From the NCBI RefSeq assembly GCF_028462125.1, contig NZ_CP115467.1, positions 62,001 through 126,000 on the forward strand: a stretch of DNA of 64,000 nt, read 5' to 3'. Both the position numbers and the translations under genes were made by a program. Below, piece by piece: positions 18,648 to 27,733 of the stretch; positions within the stretch are counted from its first letter, which is position 1, and every line of letters begins with the position of its first letter. Below the pieces are notes generated by a model. The model saw nothing but the letters and a program-made list of their open reading frames with translations. It did not search any database and had not been told where the DNA came from. Source of the stretch: Leptospira sp. GIMC2001 (GTDB lineage: Bacteria > Spirochaetota > Leptospiria > Leptospirales > Leptospiraceae).

Positions 18648-19178
18648 TTGGAACTAGGAGATATAGAAAAAGAATACTTTCGGTTAAGACCGGACCTATA
18701 TAGATTCCTTTTGTCCAAAACCCGAAGCCATGAATGGGCAGAAGATATCCTCCAGGATACGATTATGGAAATTATTGAAATATACCAAAAGTCTGATTCC
18801 ATTTTTGGAGCAACCTTCAAGAGCTTTCTCTATAAAGTTGCTTACAATAAATTTATTGATGATACCCGTAAGTCATATAAGAAGTTGGAAGTCTCCACGG
18901 AAGCATTGGAGAATGACTGGGAACAGGGTAAAATTGATCAAACGGACTATAGCGAACTGATTTTTAAAACAGTTAATAATATATTAACTAGGGAAGATGT
19001 AGATCTAAGAGTAAGAGAAGTTTTAAAACTTCGTCTAATAGATAGATGGAAAATCGAGGATATATCCAACTTTTTATCTCTAACAAGGCAGACCATCCAC
19101 AGCGATTATAGAAAAGGAATGGAACTGCTTCGATTTGATTTTGAGGAATTAAACCTCAAGCCAGAGGATTTATTTTGA
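18648..19178 (+). CDS. ECF-type RNA polymerase sigma factor
   Basis: 176 residues from a TTG start. Region 2 is visible at about 10-75 (RFLLSKTRSHEWAEDILQDT, then FKSFLYKVAYNKFIDDTRKS), and region 4 at about 115-165 (VREVLKLRLIDRWKIEDISN, then SLTRQTIHSDYRKGMELL). There is no extra C-terminal domain. It should direct RNA polymerase to a small set of promoters, probably including its own and that of the lipoprotein at 21303. Its last bases overlap the TTG start of the FecR-like gene, so the two are translationally coupled, a usual sigma/anti-sigma arrangement. Confidence 0.85.
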   Translation: MELGDIEKEYFRLRPDLYRFLLSKTRSHEWAEDILQDTIMEIIEIYQKSDSIFGATFKSFLYKVAYNKFIDDTRKSYKKLEVSTEALENDWEQGKIDQTDYSELIFKTVNNILTREDVDLRVREVLKLRLIDRWKIEDISNFLSLTRQTIHSDYRKGMELLRFDFEELNLKPEDLF

Positions 19179-20398
19179 AATCAGAGAAGGATAAATCCTG
19201 GGAACAAATTTTCGAAACCTTATGGGAAGAAGAGGGCGACATTCCTCTATCATTCCAAAATTTAAAAAAATGGGAAGACATTTACTATCCTATTCAACCA
19301 TCTAGTCTGAATGAAGTAGCGTGTATTGAGCGTGAAAAGGTAATTTTCCAAGAAGCTAGAAATCGTCTGGTAAGAACGAAATCCATTCCCAGAGTAAAGT
19401 CTAACCTTAAATTTTTATTCCAAACAAAATATATGGGAATAGCCGCTATATTTCTTTTGGGATTTTTATTGTTTTTTACTCAGAATTATTTTCTAAAACA
19501 AGAACTCTATGCAAATTTTCAAAGTCCTTATTATATTTCGGGGTTTTCACCAGGAGTGAAAATTTTCCTAGATTCGAAACCCGTCGATCCAACCTCGTTA
19601 GAGGAGCAAGTGTTAGATTATAATTCCCGAATATTTTTTCGACTTTCGAAAAATTCCTATCTAGAACTAAAGAGTAAATCATATACGAACGACCGTATAG
19701 ATGGCTCGAGAAAAATCCAGCTCATTGGAGCGGGGATATACAGCTTGCAATGGAGCGATTTGCAAAAGGAGACTTGGGAGATGAGCTATGGAAGTATGCT
19801 TCTATCGGATGAAGTTGAATCTGCCAATAAGGAAAAATTTGAGAATTCTTTCCAAAATAAAAATAATGAACCAAATCCTACAAAAATTTTAACTCAATTC
19901 TGGGAGCTAAAAACAGATAATGCCCGTTATACCAAAAAAGGTACAGTCGCTTATTTTAAAACCGATTCCACTGGGGATAAGGTAACGGTTCTAGATGGAG
20001 CGATTTTGGTAAGAATGACGGATGCCGATTCCAAGGAAATTTCTCTCTCCAAAGACCAGGAATTTCGACTGCCCAGAAATCTTGAATCAGAGAATAAGAT
20101 CGGTAACACTGGCATTCCGGTTTTCCCATGGAAAATGGTTCGGCTATCTGAGAGAGATCGAAAAGTATTAGAAAAAAAATTCGATGCTTTTCAATTGGAT
20201 TCAATAGATGGGAAGTCATCCCGTCTGAGTTCGGAAGATCTGAAAAAAAAATACAAACAACTCCAGATGGTAGAATTCCGAAACGGAGAAAAAAAAGAAG
20301 GTTATGTATTTATGAGGTCCGGTAAATGGATGATTCATAGTATAGAAGGGATCCAAGAGATAGATTGGGGGAAGATCAAGGGCATTGAAAATTTTTAA
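19175..20398 (+). CDS. FecR-like membrane protein, probable anti-sigma factor
   Basis: 407 residues from a TTG overlapping the sigma gene stop. A cytoplasmic part of about 85 residues should bind the sigma factor. One membrane helix follows (YMGIAAIFLLGFLLFFTQNY). The periplasmic part contains a FecR-type segment near 250-300 (KKGTVAYFKTDSTGDKVTVL, GAILVRMTDADSKEISLSKD). The tail is an Sm-like module (VEFRNGEKKEGYVFMRSGKW to IDWGKIKGIE). Position and topology support an anti-sigma role by analogy with FecI/FecR, but no TonB receptor gene is nearby, so the signal is unknown. The next gene overlaps its end. Confidence 0.75.
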   Translation: MKSEKDKSWEQIFETLWEEEGDIPLSFQNLKKWEDIYYPIQPSSLNEVACIEREKVIFQEARNRLVRTKSIPRVKSNLKFLFQTKYMGIAAIFLLGFLLFFTQNYFLKQELYANFQSPYYISGFSPGVKIFLDSKPVDPTSLEEQVLDYNSRIFFRLSKNSYLELKSKSYTNDRIDGSRKIQLIGAGIYSLQWSDLQKETWEMSYGSMLLSDEVESANKEKFENSFQNKNNEPNPTKILTQFWELKTDNARYTKKGTVAYFKTDSTGDKVTVLDGAILVRMTDADSKEISLSKDQEFRLPRNLESENKIGNTGIPVFPWKMVRLSERDRKVLEKKFDAFQLDSIDGKSSRLSSEDLKKKYKQLQMVEFRNGEKKEGYVFMRSGKWMIHSIEGIQEIDWGKIKGIENF

Positions 20399-21176
20399 AA
20401 GAATTGAGCTTTTCCATTTTTATGTAGTTCATCTAATCATAGTTATAGTTCTAGGCACCACAATTTTAGAGGACATTCAAGCCGAGAGCCTTGAACCAAA
20501 TGATAGAAATTGGAAAGAGGAATACCAGAGACTGGAACAAAAAAATCTGGAGACTGAAGAGAAGAATCGGTTATTGACAGAAGAATTGAGAGATATGAAA
20601 TTCGATCGAAATCTGTTGGAATTGGAGAAATCGGCGTCCGATCAATCGGAATCCGTAATCCAAGAGAAGTCTACTCTGTTCTTGGATCGATTACGAGAAG
20701 AGAGAAGAGATAAGCTTCAACTAGAAAAAAAGCAAGATTGGATTCGAAAGAGTTTCTATTACCCTGGAGTACAACGATACGAAAATGGGGAATGGGAGAA
20801 GGGGCTTCTTTGGTCGATAGGAATTTTTGGTATGCTTGCTGTGAATGTTTTAGAGTATTCGAACGTCTACCAGGCAAAGCGTTCTCTAGATAATACACAT
20901 AGTTGGGATCTTGCGGGAATCGAAGCCAAGAGGGCAAGATACGACCACGCCTATGAGCGAGCGGGTTTTTTCTTTTTTGTCACAGGGCTACTCTATGTTC
21001 TGAATATTGCGGATGCAAGCTTCTTGGTTACACCCAAAATTCCTGAACCCGGTTCTGTTAGAATAGAAATCGACGATGGTTTATTTATAGACCCTCGGCC
21101 TTTAGATTCCGAAGAAAGCAGTCTCAGGACTTCGAAAGAGCATTCTATTCACTGGAAAGTAACTCGGTATTTCTAA
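20385..21176 (+). CDS. Hypothetical membrane protein of the sigma-factor operon
   Basis: 263 residues from a TTG that overlaps the FecR-like gene by 14 bases. A signal or anchor segment (FYVVHLIIVIVLGTTILE) precedes a charged coiled-coil (about 40-120). Then comes YYPGVQRYENGEWEKGLLWS, which resembles DUF5683-type 'PG-Q-Y-NG-KG' motifs, followed by membrane segments near 145-160 and 195-215. No function can be assigned. Its place in the operon suggests a role in envelope sensing or in supporting the exported lipoprotein encoded next. Confidence 0.6.
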   Translation: MKIFKRIELFHFYVVHLIIVIVLGTTILEDIQAESLEPNDRNWKEEYQRLEQKNLETEEKNRLLTEELRDMKFDRNLLELEKSASDQSESVIQEKSTLFLDRLREERRDKLQLEKKQDWIRKSFYYPGVQRYENGEWEKGLLWSIGIFGMLAVNVLEYSNVYQAKRSLDNTHSWDLAGIEAKRARYDHAYERAGFFFFVTGLLYVLNIADASFLVTPKIPEPGSVRIEIDDGLFIDPRPLDSEESSLRTSKEHSIHWKVTRYF

Positions 21177-21243
21177 TTTCGATCTGTCTTATCTATATTA
21201 TTGTACAAAATTTCCAATTTTCCGCAAAAAAAACGAAAACTGA

Positions 21244-21270
21244 TTTTACATTTTCCTTGTAGAATCGTAT
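21244..21270 (+). promoter_or_regulatory. Candidate ECF sigma-factor promoter of the large lipoprotein gene
   Basis: TTTTACAT (21244-21251), 11 bases, then AATCGTAT (21263-21270), 32 bases before the ATG at 21303. Words and spacing are identical to the motif before the sigma gene (18586-18612), while the spacer sequences differ, which argues for selection on the two boxes. Confidence 0.65.
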
Positions 21271-21302
21271 TACATTTAGAACTTATTTTTTAGGAATTGA
21301 AA

Positions 21303-24300
21303 ATGAAAAAGCTTATATCCCGATCCATTCTCCTAACAGGAATCATTCTGTTCAGCAATTGCTTCTTACTTCCAAGCAGTAGCAAAGAGGCAGACTTTTC
21401 CCTCCTACTTCTTTTAGGCGGAGTCAACCTTGGTGGAGGAAATGCAGGAGGAGAGGCCGATTTATCTCCAGGAAGTTCGATCGACTTAACGGGAACAGGC
21501 GAAAATCAAGGAACACTTGTTGATTCAAATGGAGATGGAGTCTCAGATGGAATTGATTTAACAGGAGATGGAGTTCCCAATATCCTATTGATCGATACCA
21601 CAGGAGATGGAATTCCAGATGCCGTTGATATCAACGGGGATGGACAACCAGATTTTTTTATAAACCCGAATCCACCTGCAGCCTTGACAACAGGTATTGG
21701 AGGAACGGGTCAACCAGTGGTTTTGATTGTTGGTGAACAAGGAAACATTCTAGGTTTTGACACTGATGGGGATGGCACAGCTAACGATACTACCATTGTA
21801 ACTATCTTGAATGATACATCATCCCCAGTTTTACAAATCTCACCAACGGGAGGAGCCTTTACCACTGGACAGACTATAACCTTGACTTGTGCGGACAATA
21901 TTGCTCCTGGAAATATTATCTATACAATCAATGGGGCAATCCCAAGTTTTCCCTCGAATGGTACAGTTCTCTCTGGAAAATCAGGAAACATATTACTAAG
22001 CCCAGATGGAACTTATGAACTCAGAGCAAGATGTAGGGATCTTGCGGGAAATATTTCTGATCCACCCATTTTGGAAACCTTTATCATTGATTCCAATATC
22101 CCCAGTGTAACAATTACTAACCAATCTACACAAGCAATCAGTGTGAATGGTGGAGCTATCAATTCAGCTACCATTGATTGGACAACAGACCGTGCTGGGA
22201 ACTATACCATCCGAGAAAATGCGGGAGATTGCAATAGCGGAAGTATAGTCGCTGGCCCGACAGCCGTAGGAGCCGGAGCAACTCCGCAGTTTACAAGAAC
22301 AGCAAACACGCATTTTACTACTGAAGAAACAAAAACCTATCGAATTTGTGTTGCCGATAACAGCTCTGGCTTAACCGGTTCAGTCACATTTTCCATTAGA
22401 CGGGACGATACGGCACCTGTGATCACTCCAAATCCTGGTAGCGGAAGTTATGGTGTGGCAACATCTGTTTCTTTATCTTGTTCCGATCCAGGAGGAAGCG
22501 GTTGTGACAAAATTGCCTATACAACGGCAGTGGGTTCGACTCCTGCCGATCCCGCAATCAATGGACTAACAGGAAATATCGCAGGAGGTGTGCAATACAA
22601 TAATGTTCCCATATCTATGACAGATGGATCGGTAACTCAGATCAAATTTCGAGCAAGAGACCTTGCTGGTAATGTATCTTCTGTCGTGAGTCAAAGTTAT
22701 ACGGTGGACACGCAAGTTGCGAGTATCACGGTGAATTCGAATACAACAGCGATCAATGCAACTGATATCATGGAATTCCAGTGGCAGAGTTCTCGGGCGG
22801 GCAACTACCAGTTCCGATTGGGGGGAACAGACTGTACCAATGGAACAGCTCTGACAAATGGCGGTGGCAATACCAATGCGATAGGCTCTGTCATAGCCGG
22901 TGGACCAAATACAATTACTACTCTTGCCAATTCCACCCTTACCACGGAGGGCACTCATACAATCCGCATTTGTGTAACAAACCTAGTTGGAAATTTCGGA
23001 TCCACTACAAGAACTGTGGCAAAAGACACGACGGCACCTACCTTAGCTATCACATCCCCTTCGGGTGGTGGACCTTTTGCTAGCGGAACCCAGATGGTTC
23101 TCATTTGCAGTGATAGCGGATCGGGCTGTGAAAAGATTGCCTATACCCTCGATGGAACCACGCCAACCTTTAATGCTTCTGGTACCATCACAAATGGTTT
23201 GCTGTATACAACACCCGTCACTCTTTCGGATGGAAATCGAAGCATTCGAGCCATCTCAAGAGACCAAGCAGGGAACACGAGTACACTAGCCTCAGACAAT
23301 TTTTATATCGGACCTCCCGATCCGCCGTATACAATAAAGGCATTAGCTGGTGGAACTAGTGCCTTTATTGACTGGTTCCCTTCTGCTGGAGCTACCTCCT
23401 ACATTGTCTACTATGCAGCGTCACCGGGAGTCACGACATCCTCGAGTAGTTTCGGCCCAGTCTCGAACCTCTATGCCCAACTCACAGGTCTGTCTGCTGG
23501 ACAGTTGTATTATTTTCGAGTAGTTGCAACTTCTTCTGGCGGAAGCTCGGCTCTCTCTCCCGAGGTATCTGCTTTTACTACAACTGTTCCGTATGGAACT
23601 GCTGTAGCCGGCACTCATACTGATATATCGGGAGGACAAGGGACGAATTCGGGTCAATTTCCATCGGTTGTGATTGGTACTATCAACCAGAAACTCTTGG
23701 TCGCAACAACAAACGGTGCGAACGGGAGCAGGCCGGGTCTTTTTCGTTGTGATTTGGACGGAACTAACTGCACCCATACCGATATTTCGGCAGGGCAAGG
23801 AACTAACTCGGGCGAGTCTCCATCAGCGGTGATCGATCCCGTCCACCAGAAACTCCTGGTGGTAACAAGGAACGGTGCCAACGGGAGCAGACCAGGTCTT
23901 TTTCGCTGTGATTTGGATGGATCTAACTGCACCCATACCAATATTTCGGCAGGGCAAGGAACTAACTCAGGCTATTATCCATCGGCAGTCATTGATGCTA
24001 TCAACCAGAAACTCCTGGTGGCTACACAAAATTTTGGCAATAGTGGTAGACCGAGTCTTTTTCGCTGTGATTTGGATGGAACTAACTGCACCCATTCTGA
24101 TATATCGGCAGGACAAGGAGATAGCTCGGGCGCGAATCCATCAGCGGTGATCGATCCCGTCCACCAGAAACTCCTAGTGGCAACAATGAATTTTGGCAGT
24201 GGTAGACCGAGTCTTTTTCGCTGTGATTTGTATGGAACTAACTGCACCCATTCTGATATATCGGCAGGACAGGGAGATAACTCGGGCTATAATCCATCGG

Positions 24301-24560
24301 GCTATCATCCATCGGCAGTTATTGATTCCATCAATCAGAAACTCCTGGTGGTTACATTGAATATAGCCAACGGTGCCAGACCGGGTCTTTTTCGCTGTGA
24401 CCTAGATGGAACTAATTGCACCCATTCTGATATATCGGCAGGACAGGGAACGAATTCGGGCGAATATCCATCGGCAGTCATTGATCCGATCAACGGAAGG
24501 CTGATTGTGGTGACGCAAAATGAGGCAAATTCTTTCAAACCAGGTTTGTTCCTATGGTAA
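21303..24560 (+). CDS. Large repetitive surface lipoprotein with calcium-loop, Ig-like, FN3 and six-blade repeat regions
   Basis: 1,085 residues from the ATG at 21303, which has a TAGGAA ribosome-binding site; an in-frame TTG lies six bases earlier. The lipobox is LFSNC. Residues about 75-125 hold thrombospondin-3-like calcium loops (DSNGDGVSDGIDLTGDGVPN, DTTGDGIPDAVDINGDGQPD). Several chitobiase-like or Ig-like modules follow to about 670 (IAYTLDGTTPTFN, RAISRDQAGNTST), then an FN3 domain (about 680-765). The last 315 residues are six tandem units of about 53 residues (QKLLVATxNG, RPxLFRCDLDGTNCTH, DISAGQGTNSG), probably a propeller. I infer a surface adhesin or binding protein controlled by the adjacent ECF sigma factor. 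Confidence 0.8.
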   Translation: MKKLISRSILLTGIILFSNCFLLPSSSKEADFSLLLLLGGVNLGGGNAGGEADLSPGSSIDLTGTGENQGTLVDSNGDGVSDGIDLTGDGVPNILLIDTTGDGIPDAVDINGDGQPDFFINPNPPAALTTGIGGTGQPVVLIVGEQGNILGFDTDGDGTANDTTIVTILNDTSSPVLQISPTGGAFTTGQTITLTCADNIAPGNIIYTINGAIPSFPSNGTVLSGKSGNILLSPDGTYELRARCRDLAGNISDPPILETFIIDSNIPSVTITNQSTQAISVNGGAINSATIDWTTDRAGNYTIRENAGDCNSGSIVAGPTAVGAGATPQFTRTANTHFTTEETKTYRICVADNSSGLTGSVTFSIRRDDTAPVITPNPGSGSYGVATSVSLSCSDPGGSGCDKIAYTTAVGSTPADPAINGLTGNIAGGVQYNNVPISMTDGSVTQIKFRARDLAGNVSSVVSQSYTVDTQVASITVNSNTTAINATDIMEFQWQSSRAGNYQFRLGGTDCTNGTALTNGGGNTNAIGSVIAGGPNTITTLANSTLTTEGTHTIRICVTNLVGNFGSTTRTVAKDTTAPTLAITSPSGGGPFASGTQMVLICSDSGSGCEKIAYTLDGTTPTFNASGTITNGLLYTTPVTLSDGNRSIRAISRDQAGNTSTLASDNFYIGPPDPPYTIKALAGGTSAFIDWFPSAGATSYIVYYAASPGVTTSSSSFGPVSNLYAQLTGLSAGQLYYFRVVATSSGGSSALSPEVSAFTTTVPYGTAVAGTHTDISGGQGTNSGQFPSVVIGTINQKLLVATTNGANGSRPGLFRCDLDGTNCTHTDISAGQGTNSGESPSAVIDPVHQKLLVVTRNGANGSRPGLFRCDLDGSNCTHTNISAGQGTNSGYYPSAVIDAINQKLLVATQNFGNSGRPSLFRCDLDGTNCTHSDISAGQGDSSGANPSAVIDPVHQKLLVATMNFGSGRPSLFRCDLYGTNCTHSDISAGQGDNSGYNPSGYHPSAVIDSINQKLLVVTLNIANGARPGLFRCDLDGTNCTHSDISAGQGTNSGEYPSAVIDPINGRLIVVTQNEANSFKPGLFLW
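23611..24557 (+). repeat. Six tandem repeats of about 159 bp inside the large lipoprotein gene
   Basis: Six in-frame copies of a unit of about 53 codons, each starting near HTDISAGQG or HSDISAGQG and ending near CDLDGTNCT. Many stretches are almost identical at DNA level (for example the segments coding for PGLFRCDLDG). Copy 5 carries an extra partial duplication (PSGYHPS) and copy 4 is slightly shorter. Near-identity allows unit gain or loss by recombination. Confidence 0.9.
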
Positions 24561-24827
24561 TTATGGGGATTGGATTTTTGGATCTGCTGCATTTATTTAT
24601 GATGGCATGTCGCGGAAAATGGAGGAGCGGCCACCATGGAGTCTAGGAATAGAAGAAAATGGGGATCACGGATTAAATGGTAATCATTCCCTCCATGTAA
24701 CTTTCAAATTCTAAGCATTTCGTTGAGGTTTTCTTTGTCTATTACTTGGCTTGAACATTTGCATGTAAACCATCTTTATCAAAAAAGGTAAATCGGATGA
24801 GATTTCAAAGTCTAATCTTTGAATATC

Positions 24828-26354
24828 ATGCCTCAGCAAAAACTTGACTGGAACCTCCAAAATACATATACATCTTTGCCCGAAAAATTCTTTCGAAAAA
24901 TAGAGCCTACACCAGTTGCAGACCCCCGGCTGGTTTTATGGAATCGACCATTGGCAAATGGATTGGATTTGGTAGATCTAAACAATTCACATTCATCTTC
25001 AAATTCGCAGCAATTTGATACTGTCATCCATCAAAAGATCTCCTCAGAACAATCCCAAGAACTCGCCAGTATTTTCTCTGGAAACAAAATCCCCGAGGGT
25101 GCAAGACCTATCGCGCAATCTTATGCAGGGCACCAATTCGGTCACTTTACGATGTTAGGTGATGGGAGGGCGATTTTACTTGGAGAGCAGGTTACAAGTA
25201 ACGAATCTCGATTTGACATTCAACTCAAAGGTGCAGGATTAACTCCCTTTTCCAGAGGAGGAGATGGGAGAGCGACACTATATTCGATGTTACGTGAATA
25301 TTTAATTAGTGAAGCAATGTTCTATCTTAACATTCCAACGACTCGAAGTCTCGCAGTTGTTGCAACTGGTGAAAAAGTATACCGCGAAGAAATTCAAGAA
25401 GGTGCAGTTCTCACACGGGTTGCAGCAAGTCATATCCGAGTGGGGACTTTTGAATTTGCTTACCATTTTCTAACACCCGAAGAATCCAAAGAGCTTGCTA
25501 GTTACACGATCAATCGACACTATCCAGAAGCTAATCATTCTTCGAATCCTATGTTGACTTTTTTTCAAACTGTCATGGAGAGACAATTGGATCTCATTCT
25601 ACATTGGATGCGAGTAGGATTTATACATGGAGTTATGAATACAGATAATATGAGTATTGCGGGTGAGACTATTGACTACGGTCCTTGTGCTTTTATGAAT
25701 TCCTATGATCCGAAGACGGTCTTTAGTTCGATTGATAGGCAAGGGAGGTATGCTTTTGGAAGTCAGCCAGCAATTGCTCAGTGGAACCTAGCTTGTTTTG
25801 CCAATGCTATTTTGCCTTTGCTTCATACTAACAATGATGAGGCTATTGAACTTGCTCGATCGGTTCTTGATTCGTATGCAGATAGTTTTGATCAGAAGTA
25901 TTGGCAGATGATGGGACTCAAGATAGGAATTCCAAATCTTTCGGAGAAGGATCGAAGCTTGGTCGAGAACCTACGCTTATGGATGGAAAAAAACCAAGCA
26001 GATTATACCAATACTTTTTTGGCTTTAGAGAGCAAAGATTATCCAGAGAACAGTCTGTATCTTGACATAGAATTTCTAAATTGGAAGAAAGAATGGAAAA
26101 GTCGACTTAATGAATTGAATATAAGCTGGGAGGATGTTCTCAAAATTTTGAAAGCGAACAATCCGTCCGTTATTCCAAGAAATCACAAAGTCGAGGAAGC
26201 TCTGATTGCAGCAAGTAGAGATAATGATCTGACTCCTTTGAAGAGATTTCTAGAAATTTTGCAAAAACCATACGAGAGAGAAAATATTTCGACATCCTAT
26301 CATCTACCTCAGGAGGGAGGAGATCAAAATTATAAAACTTTCTGTGGAACTTAA
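24828..26354 (+). CDS. selO: Protein adenylyltransferase SelO (YdiU family)
   Basis: About 508 residues from the ATG at 24828; an in-frame TTG nine bases earlier is less likely. Family landmarks are clear: AQSYAGHQFGHFTMLGDGRA, the Lys-containing FDIQLKGAGLTPFSRGGDGR, ALVR-like LAVVATGEKVYR, HGVMNTDNMSIAGETIDYGP with the metal-binding Asn/Asp of this pseudokinase fold, and the C-terminal YKTFCGT. Bacterial SelO attaches AMP to hydroxyl residues of redox proteins in the cytoplasm. The C-terminal Cys sits where eukaryotic SelO has selenocysteine. It stands alone, convergent with the next gene. Confidence 0.93.
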   Translation: MPQQKLDWNLQNTYTSLPEKFFRKIEPTPVADPRLVLWNRPLANGLDLVDLNNSHSSSNSQQFDTVIHQKISSEQSQELASIFSGNKIPEGARPIAQSYAGHQFGHFTMLGDGRAILLGEQVTSNESRFDIQLKGAGLTPFSRGGDGRATLYSMLREYLISEAMFYLNIPTTRSLAVVATGEKVYREEIQEGAVLTRVAASHIRVGTFEFAYHFLTPEESKELASYTINRHYPEANHSSNPMLTFFQTVMERQLDLILHWMRVGFIHGVMNTDNMSIAGETIDYGPCAFMNSYDPKTVFSSIDRQGRYAFGSQPAIAQWNLACFANAILPLLHTNNDEAIELARSVLDSYADSFDQKYWQMMGLKIGIPNLSEKDRSLVENLRLWMEKNQADYTNTFLALESKDYPENSLYLDIEFLNWKKEWKSRLNELNISWEDVLKILKANNPSVIPRNHKVEEALIAASRDNDLTPLKRFLEILQKPYERENISTSYHLPQEGGDQNYKTFCGT

Positions 26355-26378
26355 GTGAGCCAATTCTTCAATTATGGA

Positions 26379-27596
26379 CTAAGGAAATGAAATCCCTTCA
26401 ACATAGGCTGCATTTAAAACATTTACAGATTTCATATCGATATCAAGCACCGTTTTCTTTTCTGGAAATTGGATAACTTTAAGCTGGCTTTGCCAACCAT
26501 TCTTTCTATCATAATTGCTTTTTATGAAAACGAGAAACGGATCTAAGGTTGTTACATCTGAAGCATTGGTGCTTTTGTGATAACTGACTGGCAACATCGG
26601 TGCCCATTTGTAGCCTTCAGGCAATTTAAAATCTTCAACTAATCCAGATTCTACGTTCACAAGTTTCCAATTTTGTATACTGTCCTCATCATTTGATAAT
26701 TCTTTTGTGAAAAATACTAAGCTTGAGTTATTTAAAACTCGAAATGTTGGATTCCCTCGATTGAAATATCCATCAGGTGATTTTATGCCGGTTTCAAAGC
26801 TAAAAAGTACACTTCGTTTTTTATGAGTTCTATCATACGATTCTAAATTATAACGTTTTTTATCTTTAGTTCGAGAAACATAAGTTAAGAAAATGATATG
26901 CTTTCCTTGATTGACGATTCGCGCGCTGGTTATAACTTTATCACTAGCAATTTCTTCTGGTTTACAATTTAAACTACTGCAATAGAATAATTTCTGAGAA
27001 AATCCTTCTTGTGCACTTGCCATAATATCTTCCAATCCTTTAACAGATTTATCTTTGATGAAAATTCTAAAAATATGTTCACCGGTTGATAGAAAATCAT
27101 CGATTTGAGCAGCAGCTTTGCGATAAGTATCAATATGAGGATAAAAAACTTGTTTATCCTCATTGAGTCGAAACAGTCTTTGGTCACCTGATTGGTGTAA
27201 TTCACCAAAAATAGGAAGATTGAATTCATCTAAGAAGGCAAGCATTCCTCTAAAAACTTTAATTCCTGTATCTTGTGGATAGTTCAACTCGGATAGAAGC
27301 CCCGATTCCCATTCATAAATTAGTAATTTCCGCTTTAAATCTAAGAGTGGATTCACCACAGCTAGGATTCTTTTCTTGGAGATCTCAATTCGGTTGGGAA
27401 ATGCGAGCCCTTGCGATTTGAATTTCTCAGGGAATGGAAGAATTGTCTGGGAGTCACTTGTGATTGCAAGAACATCCATCTTTTGATCAGAATTGCTTGT
27501 CACTACCAATAACTTACCCGATTGAGCAGAAAGATTAAAATACGACAAATAAATCCAAATGATTAAAACAAATTTCCAAAGGTTTAAAAATTTCAT
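26379..27596 (-). CDS. Exported protein of unknown function
   Basis: 405 residues with a signal peptide ending near LSAQ. The mature part is strand-rich with phrases such as GKLLVVTSNSDQKMDVLAIT, KLLIYEWESGLLSEL, ARIVNQGKHIIFLTYVSRTK and SSLVFFTKEL, which suggest a beta-propeller, but no repeat family is sharp enough to name. There are two cysteines close together (YCSSLNC). It is convergent with selO, whose stop lies 24 bases away. I infer a periplasmic protein and assign no function. Confidence 0.6.
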   Translation of the reverse strand: MKFLNLWKFVLIIWIYLSYFNLSAQSGKLLVVTSNSDQKMDVLAITSDSQTILPFPEKFKSQGLAFPNRIEISKKRILAVVNPLLDLKRKLLIYEWESGLLSELNYPQDTGIKVFRGMLAFLDEFNLPIFGELHQSGDQRLFRLNEDKQVFYPHIDTYRKAAAQIDDFLSTGEHIFRIFIKDKSVKGLEDIMASAQEGFSQKLFYCSSLNCKPEEIASDKVITSARIVNQGKHIIFLTYVSRTKDKKRYNLESYDRTHKKRSVLFSFETGIKSPDGYFNRGNPTFRVLNNSSLVFFTKELSNDEDSIQNWKLVNVESGLVEDFKLPEGYKWAPMLPVSYHKSTNASDVTTLDPFLVFIKSNYDRKNGWQSQLKVIQFPEKKTVLDIDMKSVNVLNAAYVEGISFP

Positions 27597-27733
27597 TAAT
27601 CATATAAATACTTCAATGATTCCTTTGAGTCAATAAATTTTCGTTCAAAATATTGAATTTGGAATGTAAGGTTTTTATCGAATCTTTTTCTAATACAAGA
27701 TATATCAACTAATGCGCGTCAGATGAATTGACC

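Noticed and set aside
23421..24592. Several leftward and alternate-frame open frames across the six-unit repeat
   Set aside because: They repeat with the same period as the lipoprotein units, so they are frame shadows of a repeated gene.
24520..24714. Short rightward frame after the large lipoprotein
   Set aside because: It starts inside the lipoprotein gene in another frame, has no ribosome-binding site and shows no family features.
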